DNA from: Deltaproteobacteria bacterium
GTDB taxonomy: Bacteria > Desulfobacterota > Syntrophia > Syntrophales > JACQWR01
DNA length: 64,000 bases
Assembly (NCBI GenBank): GCA_026388415.1
Contig: JAPLJV010000008.1
Coordinates: 1-64,000, forward strand
Reading direction: 5' to 3'
Shown here: positions 1 through 9,709 of the stretch, piece by piece
Numbering within the stretch: position 1 is the stretch's first letter
Layout: every line of letters starts with the position of its first letter
The notes under the pieces: model-generated
What the model was told of the DNA's origin: nothing
The model's input: only the letters and a program-made list of their open reading frames with translations
Database searches by the model: none
Program-made: the position numbers and the translations under genes

Positions 1-203
1 CATTACCAGCAAACCGGATCGGTATCCATTATTTCAATCTGGGCCAGCTAAAAGTCATCCCGGAGATTATCACGATGATTATATTTGCCGGTTTTGCATA
101 CTTCTACATGAGGCAGCCTCTAAAGCTGGATTACCTTTGGGCTGGATTCTGTCTAGTCGGCGCAGCTTATTTCATGTTTCGGGAAGGCTTACCCCATACC
201 TGA
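1..203 (+). CDS. DUF486 family (DMT-like) membrane protein, C-terminal part
   Basis: The frame starting at base 3 is open from the window edge to the TGA at 201-203 and encodes about 66 residues beginning LPANRIG. It contains FNLGQLKVIPEIIT, then a hydrophobic segment, a YMRQPLKLDYLWAG motif and a final hydrophobic stretch ending in FMFREGL. This is the conserved C-terminal half of the small four-helix DUF486 proteins of the drug/metabolite transporter superfamily, which are inner-membrane proteins of unknown substrate. The N-terminal half lies outside the window. The frame was chosen by family resemblance, because the internal ATG in another frame (137) gives a product with no family features. 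Confidence 0.8.
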   Translation, partial: LPANRIGIHYFNLGQLKVIPEIITMIIFAGFAYFYMRQPLKLDYLWAGFCLVGAAYFMFREGLPHT

Positions 204-517
204 AATTAACCGGAAGCTTTCTCTCCTTCTCCGCAAGTAGGTTTGGCCGGCAGGTGAAAATACGGTCCAGTTTGCTAATCGGTCATAAAAAAATCTGTGG
301 ACTTTTTCTGATATTTTGTTGATAATTGGCCGGGGCATTCAGCATTGGGATGGTGATGTTTAGGATGGGCAGGGTCGTTTGTAGCTTCTTGAAATGTTGC
401 ACGCCTTCTTTTTCCCGTCCATTCAACTGTTCAAACGGAAATCCTTAGCATCTAATTGCCATTTGGTGATCGTTGAAGTATAAGGAACATGGTTTCGCTA
501 ATGAGGGGAATATTTCT
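204..517. other. Intergenic stretch with a possible decayed coding fragment
   Basis: No intact gene is seen here. On the - strand a frame free of stops from about 450 down to about 281 reads ...FEQLNGREKEGV, then a stretch containing APANYQQNIRKSP, before a stop. It looks like the tail of a larger protein, possibly a transposase, but the family cannot be named with confidence. The right part contains one copy of the 23-bp repeat also found at 9361. The last 20 bases hold the ribosome-binding site of the caspase-like gene. Confidence 0.4.
421..443 (+). repeat. 23-bp direct repeat, left copy
   Basis: Bases 421-443 match 9361-9383 at 22 of 23 positions (t versus a at the eleventh base). Both copies are on the + strand and lie just outside the block of four accessory genes from 518 to 9298. 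On the - strand each copy reads through a short FPF-x-QLN peptide frame, so the pair could be two remnants of one mobile gene or the ends of an inserted segment. Confidence 0.55.
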
Positions 518-1813
518 ATGCAATCCATGCCTATAAGAATCTTCCTTGTCCTGTTTATATTTGCTTTAATCTACCCATCTTTATTGATTGCCGAACGAAT
601 ACAACCGCCGCCTGATATCAAGAGTGGCTCGCCCACGCCGCCTGAAATCCCCAAGACCAATGCCAACCAGAAGGAGTCGGCAGAAGTCTTACCCGGATTG
701 ATTGCTTCCCCGGAGCGGCGGACAGCTCTGGTGATCGGAAACAGCAGTTACGATACCGGCAGCCTCAGAAATCCTGTCAATGATGCTGACGATATGGCCG
801 CTTCTCTCAAACGCCTCGGTTTCGATGTTATCTTGAAAAAGAATGCCACACAGCAGGATATGGAAGACGCAATCCGCAACTTCGGCGATCGTTTGAAGAA
901 AGGCGGCGTCGGCTTGTTCTTCTATGCCGGTCACGGAGTCCAGATCGCGGGAAAGAACTTCTTGCTTCCCATCGGGGCCCGTATTGACAGGGACACGGAC
1001 GTCAAGTATCGAGCCATGGATACGGATATGGTGTTGGATGAGATGGGCAATGCCGGCAATCCCATGAACATCGTTATTCTTGACGCCTGTCGTGACAATC
1101 CTTTTGGTAAGAGTTTCCGGACCGCCTCCCGCGGCTTGGCAATTATCTCCTCTGCGCCTCGTGGGACTTTAGTGTCTTATTCCACAAGTCCCGGTAACAT
1201 AGCAGCGGATGGCGGAGGTCGCAATAGCCCATATACTGGATATTTGATGAAGCATATGGTGACTCCCGGACTGCCCATTGAAGAGGTCTTCAAGAATGTG
1301 AGACAGGACCTTGGTCGACAGACGGGGGGGAAACAGATTCCCTGGGAGTTGTCCTCCCTTGAGGGGCAATTCTATTTCAATCCACAGGGAAATAGGCATA
1401 ATAACCTACCGTATGCTACTTCCTATGCGACGAGATCAGCTTCGCAAACTGAACCTGATAAGTTGGCACGGCTTGAGGCGGCCATAGCAGCAGCAGAAAA
1501 GTGGCTTCCTATGGTTGACTCAGGGAATTATGGGCAAAGCTGGAGAGAAGCGGCTGGATACTTCAGGTATGCTATAAATGAAGAGAAGTGGGTCCAGACT
1601 ATTAACGCAGTAAGGAATCCATTGGGTAAGCTGATAGCAAGAGAAGTCCAAAACACTACATACTGGACGTCTTTGCCTAATGCCCCGGAGGGCGAATATA
1701 TAGTCATCCAGTTTAAGACCTCCTTCGGAAACAAGAAGTCAGCAATCGAAACGGTTACGCCGATGTTTGAAAAAGATGGTATCTGGAGAGTGTCAGGCTA
1801 TTACATTCAATAG
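518..1813 (+). CDS. Secreted caspase family (C14-like) protease with C-terminal DUF4019
   Basis: This 431-residue protein begins with a signal peptide or membrane anchor (MQSMPIRIFLVLFIF...), followed by a proline-rich linker. The caspase-like peptidase domain spans about residues 65-285. The catalytic dyad is visible as His139 in FFYAGHGVQ and Cys191 in ILDACRDNPF. Residues about 320-431 match the DUF4019 pattern (AEKWLPMVDSGNYGQSW ... KDGIWRVSGYYIQ). The start at 518 is preferred over an upstream ATG at 473 because GAGGGG sits nine bases before it and the hydrophobic leader follows directly. Bacterial proteins of this kind are exported cysteine proteases with Arg/Lys specificity in characterised relatives; the substrate here is unknown. 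It stands alone on the + strand with no operon partner within 250 bases. Confidence 0.85.
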   Translation: MQSMPIRIFLVLFIFALIYPSLLIAERIQPPPDIKSGSPTPPEIPKTNANQKESAEVLPGLIASPERRTALVIGNSSYDTGSLRNPVNDADDMAASLKRLGFDVILKKNATQQDMEDAIRNFGDRLKKGGVGLFFYAGHGVQIAGKNFLLPIGARIDRDTDVKYRAMDTDMVLDEMGNAGNPMNIVILDACRDNPFGKSFRTASRGLAIISSAPRGTLVSYSTSPGNIAADGGGRNSPYTGYLMKHMVTPGLPIEEVFKNVRQDLGRQTGGKQIPWELSSLEGQFYFNPQGNRHNNLPYATSYATRSASQTEPDKLARLEAAIAAAEKWLPMVDSGNYGQSWREAAGYFRYAINEEKWVQTINAVRNPLGKLIAREVQNTTYWTSLPNAPEGEYIVIQFKTSFGNKKSAIETVTPMFEKDGIWRVSGYYIQ

Positions 1814-2069
1814 AAGAGCTAATGGGATGGCCGGGGGGGGGCTCCCCTAACCCACATAGCACCCAGTATGCTGATCATCACAGGCAGGTATTTTTGCTAA
1901 GGACAGCTTCCTGAAATGTATTACCAGGCAATTTCGACTGACATACATGCTTTCAAGTGGCAATATGTGGTATCACAATTGTAAATTTTCTTGAAAAAGA
2001 CTTGCTTTTATATTGTTAAAAAGCTCCGAATAGAGCCATTCCATCAGGTTAGCACTGGGGGCTCAACTG

Positions 2070-3869
2070 ATGTCGAAAAAAATCTCATCATTTACCATTC
2101 GCATTTTTATGGTTTACTTTATCCTAACTGTGGCCTTGGCGGTAAGCGCTCAGGCGGCTGAATACCAACTTGGGAAAGCAAATGTGAAGGTTGATGGGGC
2201 CGTCACACTGGGAACGGCCATGCGAACTACCAGTCCAGATCCACGATATATGAATATTGTTAACGCCGCTTCAGTCGGCCAAATTGGAGCCAATATCGGC
2301 GGACGTAGCCTTGATGATTCAAAACTCAATTACAAAAACGGTGATATCGTCTCGACGGTCCTTAAGGGGGTGGTGAGCGCCGATCTTAGTTATCAGAAGT
2401 TGGGTGTCTTCGCTCGGGTTAGAGCCTGGTCTGATTATACCCTCAATAATTCAAAGGTACCTTACGGAAACGAACCTAACGGTTATGCCAAAAACAAACC
2501 CTTGAGCGATGATGGATTTGATTCTTATGGAAAATTTACCGGTATCGCCCTTGGGGCGGGCTATCTTTATGGTTCCTTTGACTCCATTGGAGAAATAAAG
2601 TTGGGTTATCAGAATATGAATTGGGGCCTACCCAGTATGTTTCGTAACGGTTTGTCGGCCATAGACCCGCTCGATTGGAATGCCGTAATTCGACCAGGGG
2701 CCTTGCCTGAAGAAATGAAAATACCGATTCCGGCCATCTCCGCCAAACGCAATATCGGGTCGGCAATTACTGTAGAAGGATTTTATCAATTCGCTTTTGT
2801 ACCGAACGAAGCGGTCGGTTGCGGACAGTTTTTCGCGAAATGCGACTTTTTCGGGCAAAATTCGTGCAATATGATGACGAGTGGTCCCGTTTCGCTTACT
2901 GACGCCCAACTGATAGCTCAGGGATATTTCTTAAATCGTGGCGCACACAAGCTCCCAACCAATCCCAATCAATTCGGGATCGGCTTGACCGCTAAGAGCA
3001 CGGGCCTTCAAACTAATTTCGGCCTTTATTATGCAAATACCGATAATACCAGTCCCGTATACAACGTGATGAAAGCAGCTCGCACCAGCCCATTCGTTCC
3101 TTTCAACCCCGATGGGATGAATGCTGCCTTTTTTATGGACTATCCTGAAAACGTGCAATCCCTGGGTTTAAGCTTCGACACCCGTCTAAAGGATCGGGAA
3201 CTGAGATTTTTCGGACAACTGGTCTATCAACCCAACGCAATTTTTAGGTTTAATCCCAATGACTTGACGAGCGCCAGCTATAGCAATACAACTGCTTCAT
3301 TGCTTCGCCAGACTTATAACAATGTGCCGTTAGGAGGGTTTTTTGATGGCTATGACCGTCACCAAATTTACCAAGTATCTCTAGGCACACAAAAGACTTT
3401 CCGGTCGGTACTCGGGGCTGACAGCTTAGCCATAGAGGCCGAATTTGGGGCCAAGTATGTTCCTGACCTTCCCGATAGCACTGAAGTGCGTTATGGGCGA
3501 CACGAGTCTTTTGGACTGGGTCCGGTCCCCGGCTTTGCCTGTACCGACAATGGTACCGGTACAGCCTGCAGCAACGCAGGATACATTACGAATGCATAGT
3601 ATGGTTACCGTCTACAGGCTTCCTTGACCTATCCGAATGCTTTCACCGGAGTGGATATAATATCATCGGTTGTCTTTGGTCATGATATATCCGGGTATGA
3701 TAATGAGGAAGTATTTATTGAAGGGCGCCAATTCCTTCGGCTTAGTGCACGCGCCGCATATATGAAAAAGTACTATATGGAGTTGCAGTATGTGCCTCAG
3801 TGGGGTGGCACTTATAATGTGTACAGCGATCTCTCTTATGCTTCTTCAAATATAGGTATGAGATTCTGA
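2070..3869 (+). pseudogene. DUF1302 family outer-membrane protein interrupted by an in-frame TAG
   Basis: The reading frame starts with a signal peptide ending AVSAQAAEY. It continues as a beta-rich DUF1302-type protein (LGYQNMNWGLPSMF, FDTRLKDRELRFFGQLVYQPN) to a TAG at 3597-3599. The same frame is open again immediately (YGYRLQASLTYPNAF) and runs to 3869, ending in the IGMRF strand with the terminal Phe expected of an outer-membrane barrel. The protein would be 599 residues if the amber codon were read. Family members are continuous through this point, so one substitution created the stop; the original residue cannot be told. The truncated form would lack its last strands and terminal Phe, so it is probably non-functional. 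Such proteins are often encoded beside outer-membrane lipoprotein sorting (LolA-like) genes, but none is present here. Confidence 0.8.
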
Positions 3870-4102
3870 TTTAAAACTCTTATTTATTTGAGAAACAAGA
3901 ACAAAAGGAAAACAGCCGGTTCACCCTGCGCTATGTCATACGATGGCAATAGGCAGAGGGCAAAATTGTCCTCTAACGTATAGCATGAAAGGCCAAGAAT
4001 TGGAAAAAAATGCTTCCATGTCATCCTACAGAAGCCATTCTCCCGAAGAGACTTGGTCACCTAGGTCCGGGAGACCTTGGATAGTGAAAGGAGCATAGGC
4101 CT

Positions 4103-7100
4103 ATGTCATGGTCCTCCATCGTGTACATAGCTGCCTCGTACACCGCCTCTTTAATCACACTGCTTTTGGCCGTTTACGCCTGGCGGCACCGCGATACCGC
4201 GGGCGCAACGGCCCTTGCCGGTGTGATGCTGGCGCTGACAGTGCGGATGGTGGCCTCTGGGCTAAGAAGCATCAGCACGCCGGAAATGTTCATGTACTGG
4301 TTTCGCCTGGGCCTTCTCGGCATGGCGACAGGGCCGGTTTTCTTTTTTGTCTTTGTCCTCCAGCGCAGTGGCTACGGGTGGTGGTTGAGTCGGGGCCGCA
4401 TTGTCACGCTCTTTGCGGTGCCCTTTCTCACAATGGTACTGAACTGGGCGCCCACGCTGCAGCACCTCTTCGTAAGAGAATCTGGCTTGGGTTTCCGCGA
4501 TTCGATGCTGTATTGGAAGGGCGCAGTGGTCTTCGGGCCCTGGTTTTGGGTGTACAGCTTTTACAGCTTTTCGCTGGTGATGATCGCTCTTGTCTTCGTC
4601 GTGATTACGGCGATCCGCTTCCACCTGTATCGGATGCAGGCCATTGCGATACTCGCAGCCGCGATCGCACCGACTGTCGTCAGCGTCCTCCTTGCCTTTC
4701 AAGCTTTGGCCTTTGCCCAATATCTGGTTCCCTGGGCTCTTACCTTTACCGGCGTGATCCTGGCCTGGGCGACCTTTCGCCACCGCCTTCTCGATGTGGT
4801 CCCAGTGGCCCGCAATACGCTGGTAGAGATGATGGGCGATGGGATGCTGGTTGTGGACACCCAAGGTCGCGTGGTTGACCTGAATCAGGCGATGCAGTGC
4901 TTGCTAGCCGGGACGCTGCCTGCTGGCGTTGCGGCCAATCAGGTAATTGGCCAGCAGGCGTCGCAGATTCTGGCCCCGTGGCAAGAGGTGGTGGCTTCCC
5001 TGGACAAAGAAGGGAAAATCCAGTTTGTGACGATTCTGGAAGAGCACGGGAAGCTCCGGCACTTTGACGTTCAGCTGGTCCCTCTCCGCAGCGGCCGCCT
5101 GGTAGTCTGGCACGACATCACCGCGAGCAAAGAGTCCGAGGAAGCGCTGAAGCAGAAAGAAGCAGAGCTGCGTTTGAGAAATCTGCTGTTAGCAACGCAG
5201 CAAGAGGTCTCGATAGACGGGATTCTGGTCGTTGACGAAGTCGGGACGATCATTTCCTATAACCAGAAATTTATCAAGATGTGGGGCATCCCGCCAGAGG
5301 TCGCCCAGTCCCGTTCCGATGAACAGGCATTACAGTCGGTGCTTGACAAAGTTGCGGATCCGGATGGTTTTCTGGCAATAGTCAAATACCTGCATGCCCA
5401 CCTCAACGAGATCAGCCAGGACGAGATTGTCCTCAGAGACGGCAGGGTCTTTGATAGGTATTCGGCACCCATGATCGCGAGCGACCACAAGTATTATGGG
5501 CGGGTCTGGTTTTTCCGCGATATCACCGAACGGAAGCAGGCCGAGGCCCAGAGGGGTGAAGCTGCCGAAGCGATGCGCCAGAGCGAAGAACGCTACCGTC
5601 GGCTGGTAGATTTTTCCCCGGAGCCCATTGTCGTGCATCAGGGCGGCGAGGTGATTTACGTGAACACGGCCGGCGTCAAAGCCATCGGGGCGTCCCGGCC
5701 GGAAGAGCTGATCGGACAACCCATCAAGAAATTTATACACCCGGACTTCTACTCCCTGGTTGAGGAACGTTTGCGACGGATTTATCAGGAAGGACAACCC
5801 ACCGAGTTTTTCGAACTCCGCTTGCTCAATCTATCCGGGCAGCCACTGGATGTGATCTTGGGCAGCACCCTGACCATCTATCAGGGAAAAACGGCGGTGC
5901 AAACATCCTTCCAGGAAATAACCGAGCGAAAACGGATGGAACGGGAGATTCTCGCCGCCAAAGAGGTCGCCGAAACTGCCACCCACGCCAAGAGCATCTT
6001 TCTGGCCAACATGTCGCACGAGATCCGAACGCCCATGAACGCCATTCTTGGCTTTGCCCAGCTTATGCAGCGGGCCCCTGATCTCTCAGAGCAATCGCGT
6101 GAGCACCTCAATATCATCAACCGTAGTGGTGAACACCTGCTGGCACTTATCAATGACATCCTGGAAATGTCGAAAATCGAGGCAGGGCGGGCAGTTTTTA
6201 TCCCGATCACCTTGGACTTGCATTCTCTCCTCCATGACCTCGAGATGATGTTCCGAGTGCGGACCGATTCCAAAAAGCTGCGGTTCCTGTCGGAGAAAAT
6301 TGGGGATGTCCCTCGCTGGGTAATTACAGACGAAGGGAAACTCCGCCAGGTGCTCATCAACCTCTTGGGGAATGCCGTAAAATTCACTGAGGAGGGCGGG
6401 ATCGCCTTGCGTCTCCGTGCGGTAGCCGAAAAGGAGCACACGATAGCACTTCGGTTCGAGGTGGAGGATACGGGTCCGGGCATGGCCGAAGAGGAAATCG
6501 GTCGTCTGTTCCAGGCATTCGAACAGACCAACACCGGGATCAAGAGCGGCGGTACAGGGCTTGGCCTGGCATTGAGCCGGGGATTCATCCAGATCATGGG
6601 GGGATCCATCTCGGTGACAAGCAAGATTGGAAAGGGAACCACATTCCGATTCGAGATTCCAGTCCGAGAAGGCAAAGAGGAAGAGGCGCCACCAAAAGAG
6701 GCAAAAAGACGCGTGCTGGGTTTAAGGCCCGGCCAGAGCGAGATCCGGGTTCTGGTCGCCGACGACAGGGAAACGAACCGTCGTCTTTTGTCGCAGTTGC
6801 TTGAGGTGGTAGGATTTCCGATACGGGAAGTCGTCAACGGGGCGGAAGCGGTTCGCATGGTCCATGAATGGAAACCGCAGGTGGTTCTCATGGACATGAC
6901 CATGCCCGTTATGGATGGCTACGAAGCCACACGGAAGATCAAGGCATCGCCCGACAGCAAGAATACGGTGATCATTGCCGTGACGGCCAGCGTCTTCGAG
7001 GAAGACAAACAGCGGGTCTTAGCCGCAGGAGCCGACGGCTACGTGTCGAAACCATTCAAGGACACCGAGCTTTTTGAAAACATCGGTCGGCTGACCGGAG

Positions 7101-7369
7101 CGGAGTACCTGTATGAAGAAGCAGACGGTAGTGAAAAGGCTGCAGAAACAGCGGACGATGAGACCCTGATGCGCAAGAGCGTTGCCGCGCTGCCCACCGA
7201 CCTTGTCGGCCAACTGATTCATTCCGTTGAGAGAGCTGACCTCGACCAATTGAACGACCTTGTTGGAACGCTGATCACTGACCATCCAACGCTTGCGAAG
7301 CGGATGCGAGAAATGGCCACCCGGTACGAATATGAAGCATTGATCGAGCTTTTATCTTCAGGAGCATGA
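4103..7369 (+). CDS. 7TM-PAS hybrid sensor histidine kinase
   Basis: This 1088-residue inner-membrane kinase has a seven-helix histidine-kinase N-terminal region (residues about 1-225, ending TFRHRLLDVVPVARN). Three PAS-type domains follow (about 235-345, 368-480, 500-615). The HisKA dimerisation helix carries phospho-acceptor His639 in MSHEIRTPMN. The HATPase_c domain is complete (LINLLGNAVKF, DTGPGM, GGTGLGLAL). A receiver domain (about 885-1005) has acceptor Asp931 in VLMDMTMPVMDGYE. A short helical tail of about 65 residues after the receiver could be a degenerate phosphotransfer module. The start has an AGGAG-like site. The gene is separated by only three bases from the downstream receiver-GAF-cyclase gene, so the two are probably co-transcribed and may form one phosphorelay. 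The input signal is not evident. Confidence 0.92.
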   Translation: MSWSSIVYIAASYTASLITLLLAVYAWRHRDTAGATALAGVMLALTVRMVASGLRSISTPEMFMYWFRLGLLGMATGPVFFFVFVLQRSGYGWWLSRGRIVTLFAVPFLTMVLNWAPTLQHLFVRESGLGFRDSMLYWKGAVVFGPWFWVYSFYSFSLVMIALVFVVITAIRFHLYRMQAIAILAAAIAPTVVSVLLAFQALAFAQYLVPWALTFTGVILAWATFRHRLLDVVPVARNTLVEMMGDGMLVVDTQGRVVDLNQAMQCLLAGTLPAGVAANQVIGQQASQILAPWQEVVASLDKEGKIQFVTILEEHGKLRHFDVQLVPLRSGRLVVWHDITASKESEEALKQKEAELRLRNLLLATQQEVSIDGILVVDEVGTIISYNQKFIKMWGIPPEVAQSRSDEQALQSVLDKVADPDGFLAIVKYLHAHLNEISQDEIVLRDGRVFDRYSAPMIASDHKYYGRVWFFRDITERKQAEAQRGEAAEAMRQSEERYRRLVDFSPEPIVVHQGGEVIYVNTAGVKAIGASRPEELIGQPIKKFIHPDFYSLVEERLRRIYQEGQPTEFFELRLLNLSGQPLDVILGSTLTIYQGKTAVQTSFQEITERKRMEREILAAKEVAETATHAKSIFLANMSHEIRTPMNAILGFAQLMQRAPDLSEQSREHLNIINRSGEHLLALINDILEMSKIEAGRAVFIPITLDLHSLLHDLEMMFRVRTDSKKLRFLSEKIGDVPRWVITDEGKLRQVLINLLGNAVKFTEEGGIALRLRAVAEKEHTIALRFEVEDTGPGMAEEEIGRLFQAFEQTNTGIKSGGTGLGLALSRGFIQIMGGSISVTSKIGKGTTFRFEIPVREGKEEEAPPKEAKRRVLGLRPGQSEIRVLVADDRETNRRLLSQLLEVVGFPIREVVNGAEAVRMVHEWKPQVVLMDMTMPVMDGYEATRKIKASPDSKNTVIIAVTASVFEEDKQRVLAAGADGYVSKPFKDTELFENIGRLTGAEYLYEEADGSEKAAETADDETLMRKSVAALPTDLVGQLIHSVERADLDQLNDLVGTLITDHPTLAKRMREMATRYEYEALIELLSSGA

Positions 7370-7372
7370 CCC

Positions 7373-9298
7373 ATGACTAACGTAAGCTGTAGTGATTCGA
7401 TCCAAGGCAATATCCTCGTGGTGGATGATGTCCCCGCCAACCTGACCCTTCTCACAGGCATCCTCAAGGAAGAGGGCCATCTGGTGCGGCCCGTTCCCAG
7501 CGGCAAGCTGGCTCTCAAGGCCGTGGAGATCGAGCCGCCCGACATTATTCTCCTTGATATCATGATGCCGGTCATGGACGGATATGAAACCTGCCGTCAC
7601 CTGAAAGATAATCCGAAAACAAGAGACATACCAATCGTCTTCCTGACTGCGAAGACTGAAGTGGAGGATGAAACGAAGGGTTTCGAACTGGGTGCGGTTG
7701 ATTACATTACCAAGCCGATCAGCCCGCCCGTGGTACTGGCGAGGGTGCAAACCCATCTGCGGTTGAAAAGGATGCAGGATTCTTTGAAGGATCAGAATCA
7801 ATTTCTGGATGCAGCGGTGCAGAAACATACCAAGGATCTTGTCGCCGCCCAGGACAAGCTAGGATACCTGATCCAAACGGGGCTCGAACTCGGACTGGAA
7901 CATGACCGCATTGCGCTCCTGCGCAAGATCCTTTTCGGCGCCAAGACCCTGCTCAATTGCGATGCCGGTACGCTCTACATGGTGACGGAACACAATACGC
8001 TACGCTTTGCCCAACGTACAAAAAGCGACGATTTGTCGTCCTTCGAAATTCCTCTTTACGACGAGGCTGGCGCCCCTGTCGAACGCTTCATGGCCACCTG
8101 GTGTGCACTGCACAACGAGCCTATCATCGTAGATGACGTGTACAGTGAAACCAGGTTCGACGTTTCCGGCGCCAAGAAGATGGATGCCGAATCGGGTTAC
8201 CGCACCGTGTCCATGCTGACCGTGCCGCTCTCACCACGCGAGGGCGAGGTTATCGGGGTTATGCAATTTATCAATGCCCTTGATCCCGAGACCGGCAAGG
8301 TGATTCCCTTCCCGCCGGAACTGCTGCGCTTCGTTGGGGCCATGGCCGCCCAGTCGGCAGTGGCACTCGACAACTTCCAACTCCTCGCTGAATCCGAAAG
8401 ACGATTAAAAATAACTAAAGCTTATACGAGAGATTCGTTGGTGCGCATTATTCAGGATGGGGGTGATCCAACATCATACCAACCAAAAGAAATAAATATT
8501 GCTGTCTTTTTCAACGACATTCGTGACTTTACTAGTTTTTCCGAAAAAATGCCTCCTATTGACGTCGTAAAGTTCTTAAATACATATTTTGATATGATAA
8601 ATGAGATTATCATTCGAAACCGTGGAGAAATTGATAAGCTTATAGGCGATTGCGTTATGGCGGCGTTTGGAGATCCGTTGGACGCTGTCCGTGCAGCGAT
8701 TGAAGCAAATCGCGCGCTCAATGAATACAATAGAAAACGCGTCGAACAAAATCTAAGAATCGTTAAAACAGGAATTGGCATAACATATGGTAGCGTAATT
8801 ATAGGCAATATTGGTTCAGCCAGTAAATTAGATTACACGCTTATAGGCGATACGGTAAATACTGCATCACGCTTAGAATCGTTGACAAAGCATTATGGTG
8901 TTTCAACAATATTGTCAGATGATCTTGTTAAATGTTTGCATGGAATATCTGATGTCAGGTTTTTGGATATTGCTCTAGTGAAGGGCAAAAAGGAGCCGAT
9001 AAAAATATATGAATTATATGAACAGAAGACCGATCAAATAAAAGATATTTACAAACGCATACAGCCGGAGCTCGATCGAGCATTTCATCTATACTATGTT
9101 GGAGAAATAGACGAAGCCTATGAATTATACTGCAAAATAGCCAAACGCATAGGATCTTTTGAAAGTTGTGCAAATGAGATTATAGACCCGGCACTCATTT
9201 TCTATAAGGAAAGATGTGAAAGAATCCTTAGGGAAGCTCGATCCGGCCTTATTAATATGAAATTGTGGAATGGAGTATACGAGTTCAAGGATAAATAG
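7373..9298 (+). CDS. Response regulator with GAF and class III adenylate/guanylate cyclase domains
   Basis: This 641-residue protein has an N-terminal receiver (residues 12-130; acceptor Asp62 in ILLDIMMPVMDGYE, switch Lys in YITKPI) and a GAF domain (about 165-330). A class III cyclase catalytic domain follows (about 375-550). The two metal-binding Asp are D382 (FFNDIRDFTSF) and D426 (KLIGDCVMAAFGDP). The transition-state Asn/Arg lie in GDTVNTASRLE. Lys422 at the purine-specifying position favours ATP as substrate, giving cAMP; this is an inference. The last 90 residues are a helical tail. The DNA becomes markedly A+T-richer from about 8400, exactly where GAF ends and the cyclase linker begins, suggesting a domain fusion. 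It is the likely phosphotransfer partner of the hybrid kinase directly upstream. Confidence 0.9.
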   Translation: MTNVSCSDSIQGNILVVDDVPANLTLLTGILKEEGHLVRPVPSGKLALKAVEIEPPDIILLDIMMPVMDGYETCRHLKDNPKTRDIPIVFLTAKTEVEDETKGFELGAVDYITKPISPPVVLARVQTHLRLKRMQDSLKDQNQFLDAAVQKHTKDLVAAQDKLGYLIQTGLELGLEHDRIALLRKILFGAKTLLNCDAGTLYMVTEHNTLRFAQRTKSDDLSSFEIPLYDEAGAPVERFMATWCALHNEPIIVDDVYSETRFDVSGAKKMDAESGYRTVSMLTVPLSPREGEVIGVMQFINALDPETGKVIPFPPELLRFVGAMAAQSAVALDNFQLLAESERRLKITKAYTRDSLVRIIQDGGDPTSYQPKEINIAVFFNDIRDFTSFSEKMPPIDVVKFLNTYFDMINEIIIRNRGEIDKLIGDCVMAAFGDPLDAVRAAIEANRALNEYNRKRVEQNLRIVKTGIGITYGSVIIGNIGSASKLDYTLIGDTVNTASRLESLTKHYGVSTILSDDLVKCLHGISDVRFLDIALVKGKKEPIKIYELYEQKTDQIKDIYKRIQPELDRAFHLYYVGEIDEAYELYCKIAKRIGSFESCANEIIDPALIFYKERCERILREARSGLINMKLWNGVYEFKDK

Positions 9299-9709
9299 AC
9301 GTCGCATTTCCCAAGTCCACAAATCCACGTCTTATTCACCTCAAAAATAGATGTCGCCATATTCAACTGTACAAACGGAAATCAGTAGAGTTGGCTGATG
9401 CGCACCACCCAACAGTAGTAGGTGAATAAAATAAGCTGACGTGGCTTTTTGGATGAGCATTACGGGTTATAAGCTGCTACAAAATCAAAACATCCTCGAT
9501 TATTGACTTCAATAAAAATAACAGATGATGCAACCAACTTCGAAAGAATCCATTACGGCAATATCTTTGTGTAGCACATTCATGATTTGATTCGCCTCCA
9601 GGCGATGAGTTTCATGCTATAACAATATGCCTGTAGTTACATGCAAATATGTTTGTCGATCCATGCTCCTGTTGCCAGGAATTAGCTGGATATCAGACAT
9701 CAGCAGCCA
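9299..9709. other. Gene-free stretch of about 410 bases
   Basis: No supported gene was found on either strand. It contains the right copy of the 23-bp repeat at 9361 and is A+T-rich. It separates the + strand accessory block from the convergent end of the - strand core operon. No clear terminator hairpin with a T run was found for either side. Confidence 0.5.
9361..9383 (+). repeat. 23-bp direct repeat, right copy
   Basis: Second copy of the repeat at 421-443, same orientation, one mismatch. Together the copies bracket about 8.9 kb containing the caspase, DUF1302, kinase and cyclase genes. Confidence 0.55.

Noticed and set aside
3597-3599. Pyrrolysine insertion at the amber codon
   Set aside because: No pyl gene is visible in the window, the protein family has no known Pyl, and a nonsense mutation is simpler.
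5881-6903. Long - strand open frame (340 codons) opposite the hybrid kinase gene
   Set aside because: It lies fully inside a well-supported kinase gene on the other strand, is rich in Ser/Arg as expected of a shadow frame, and has no family motif.
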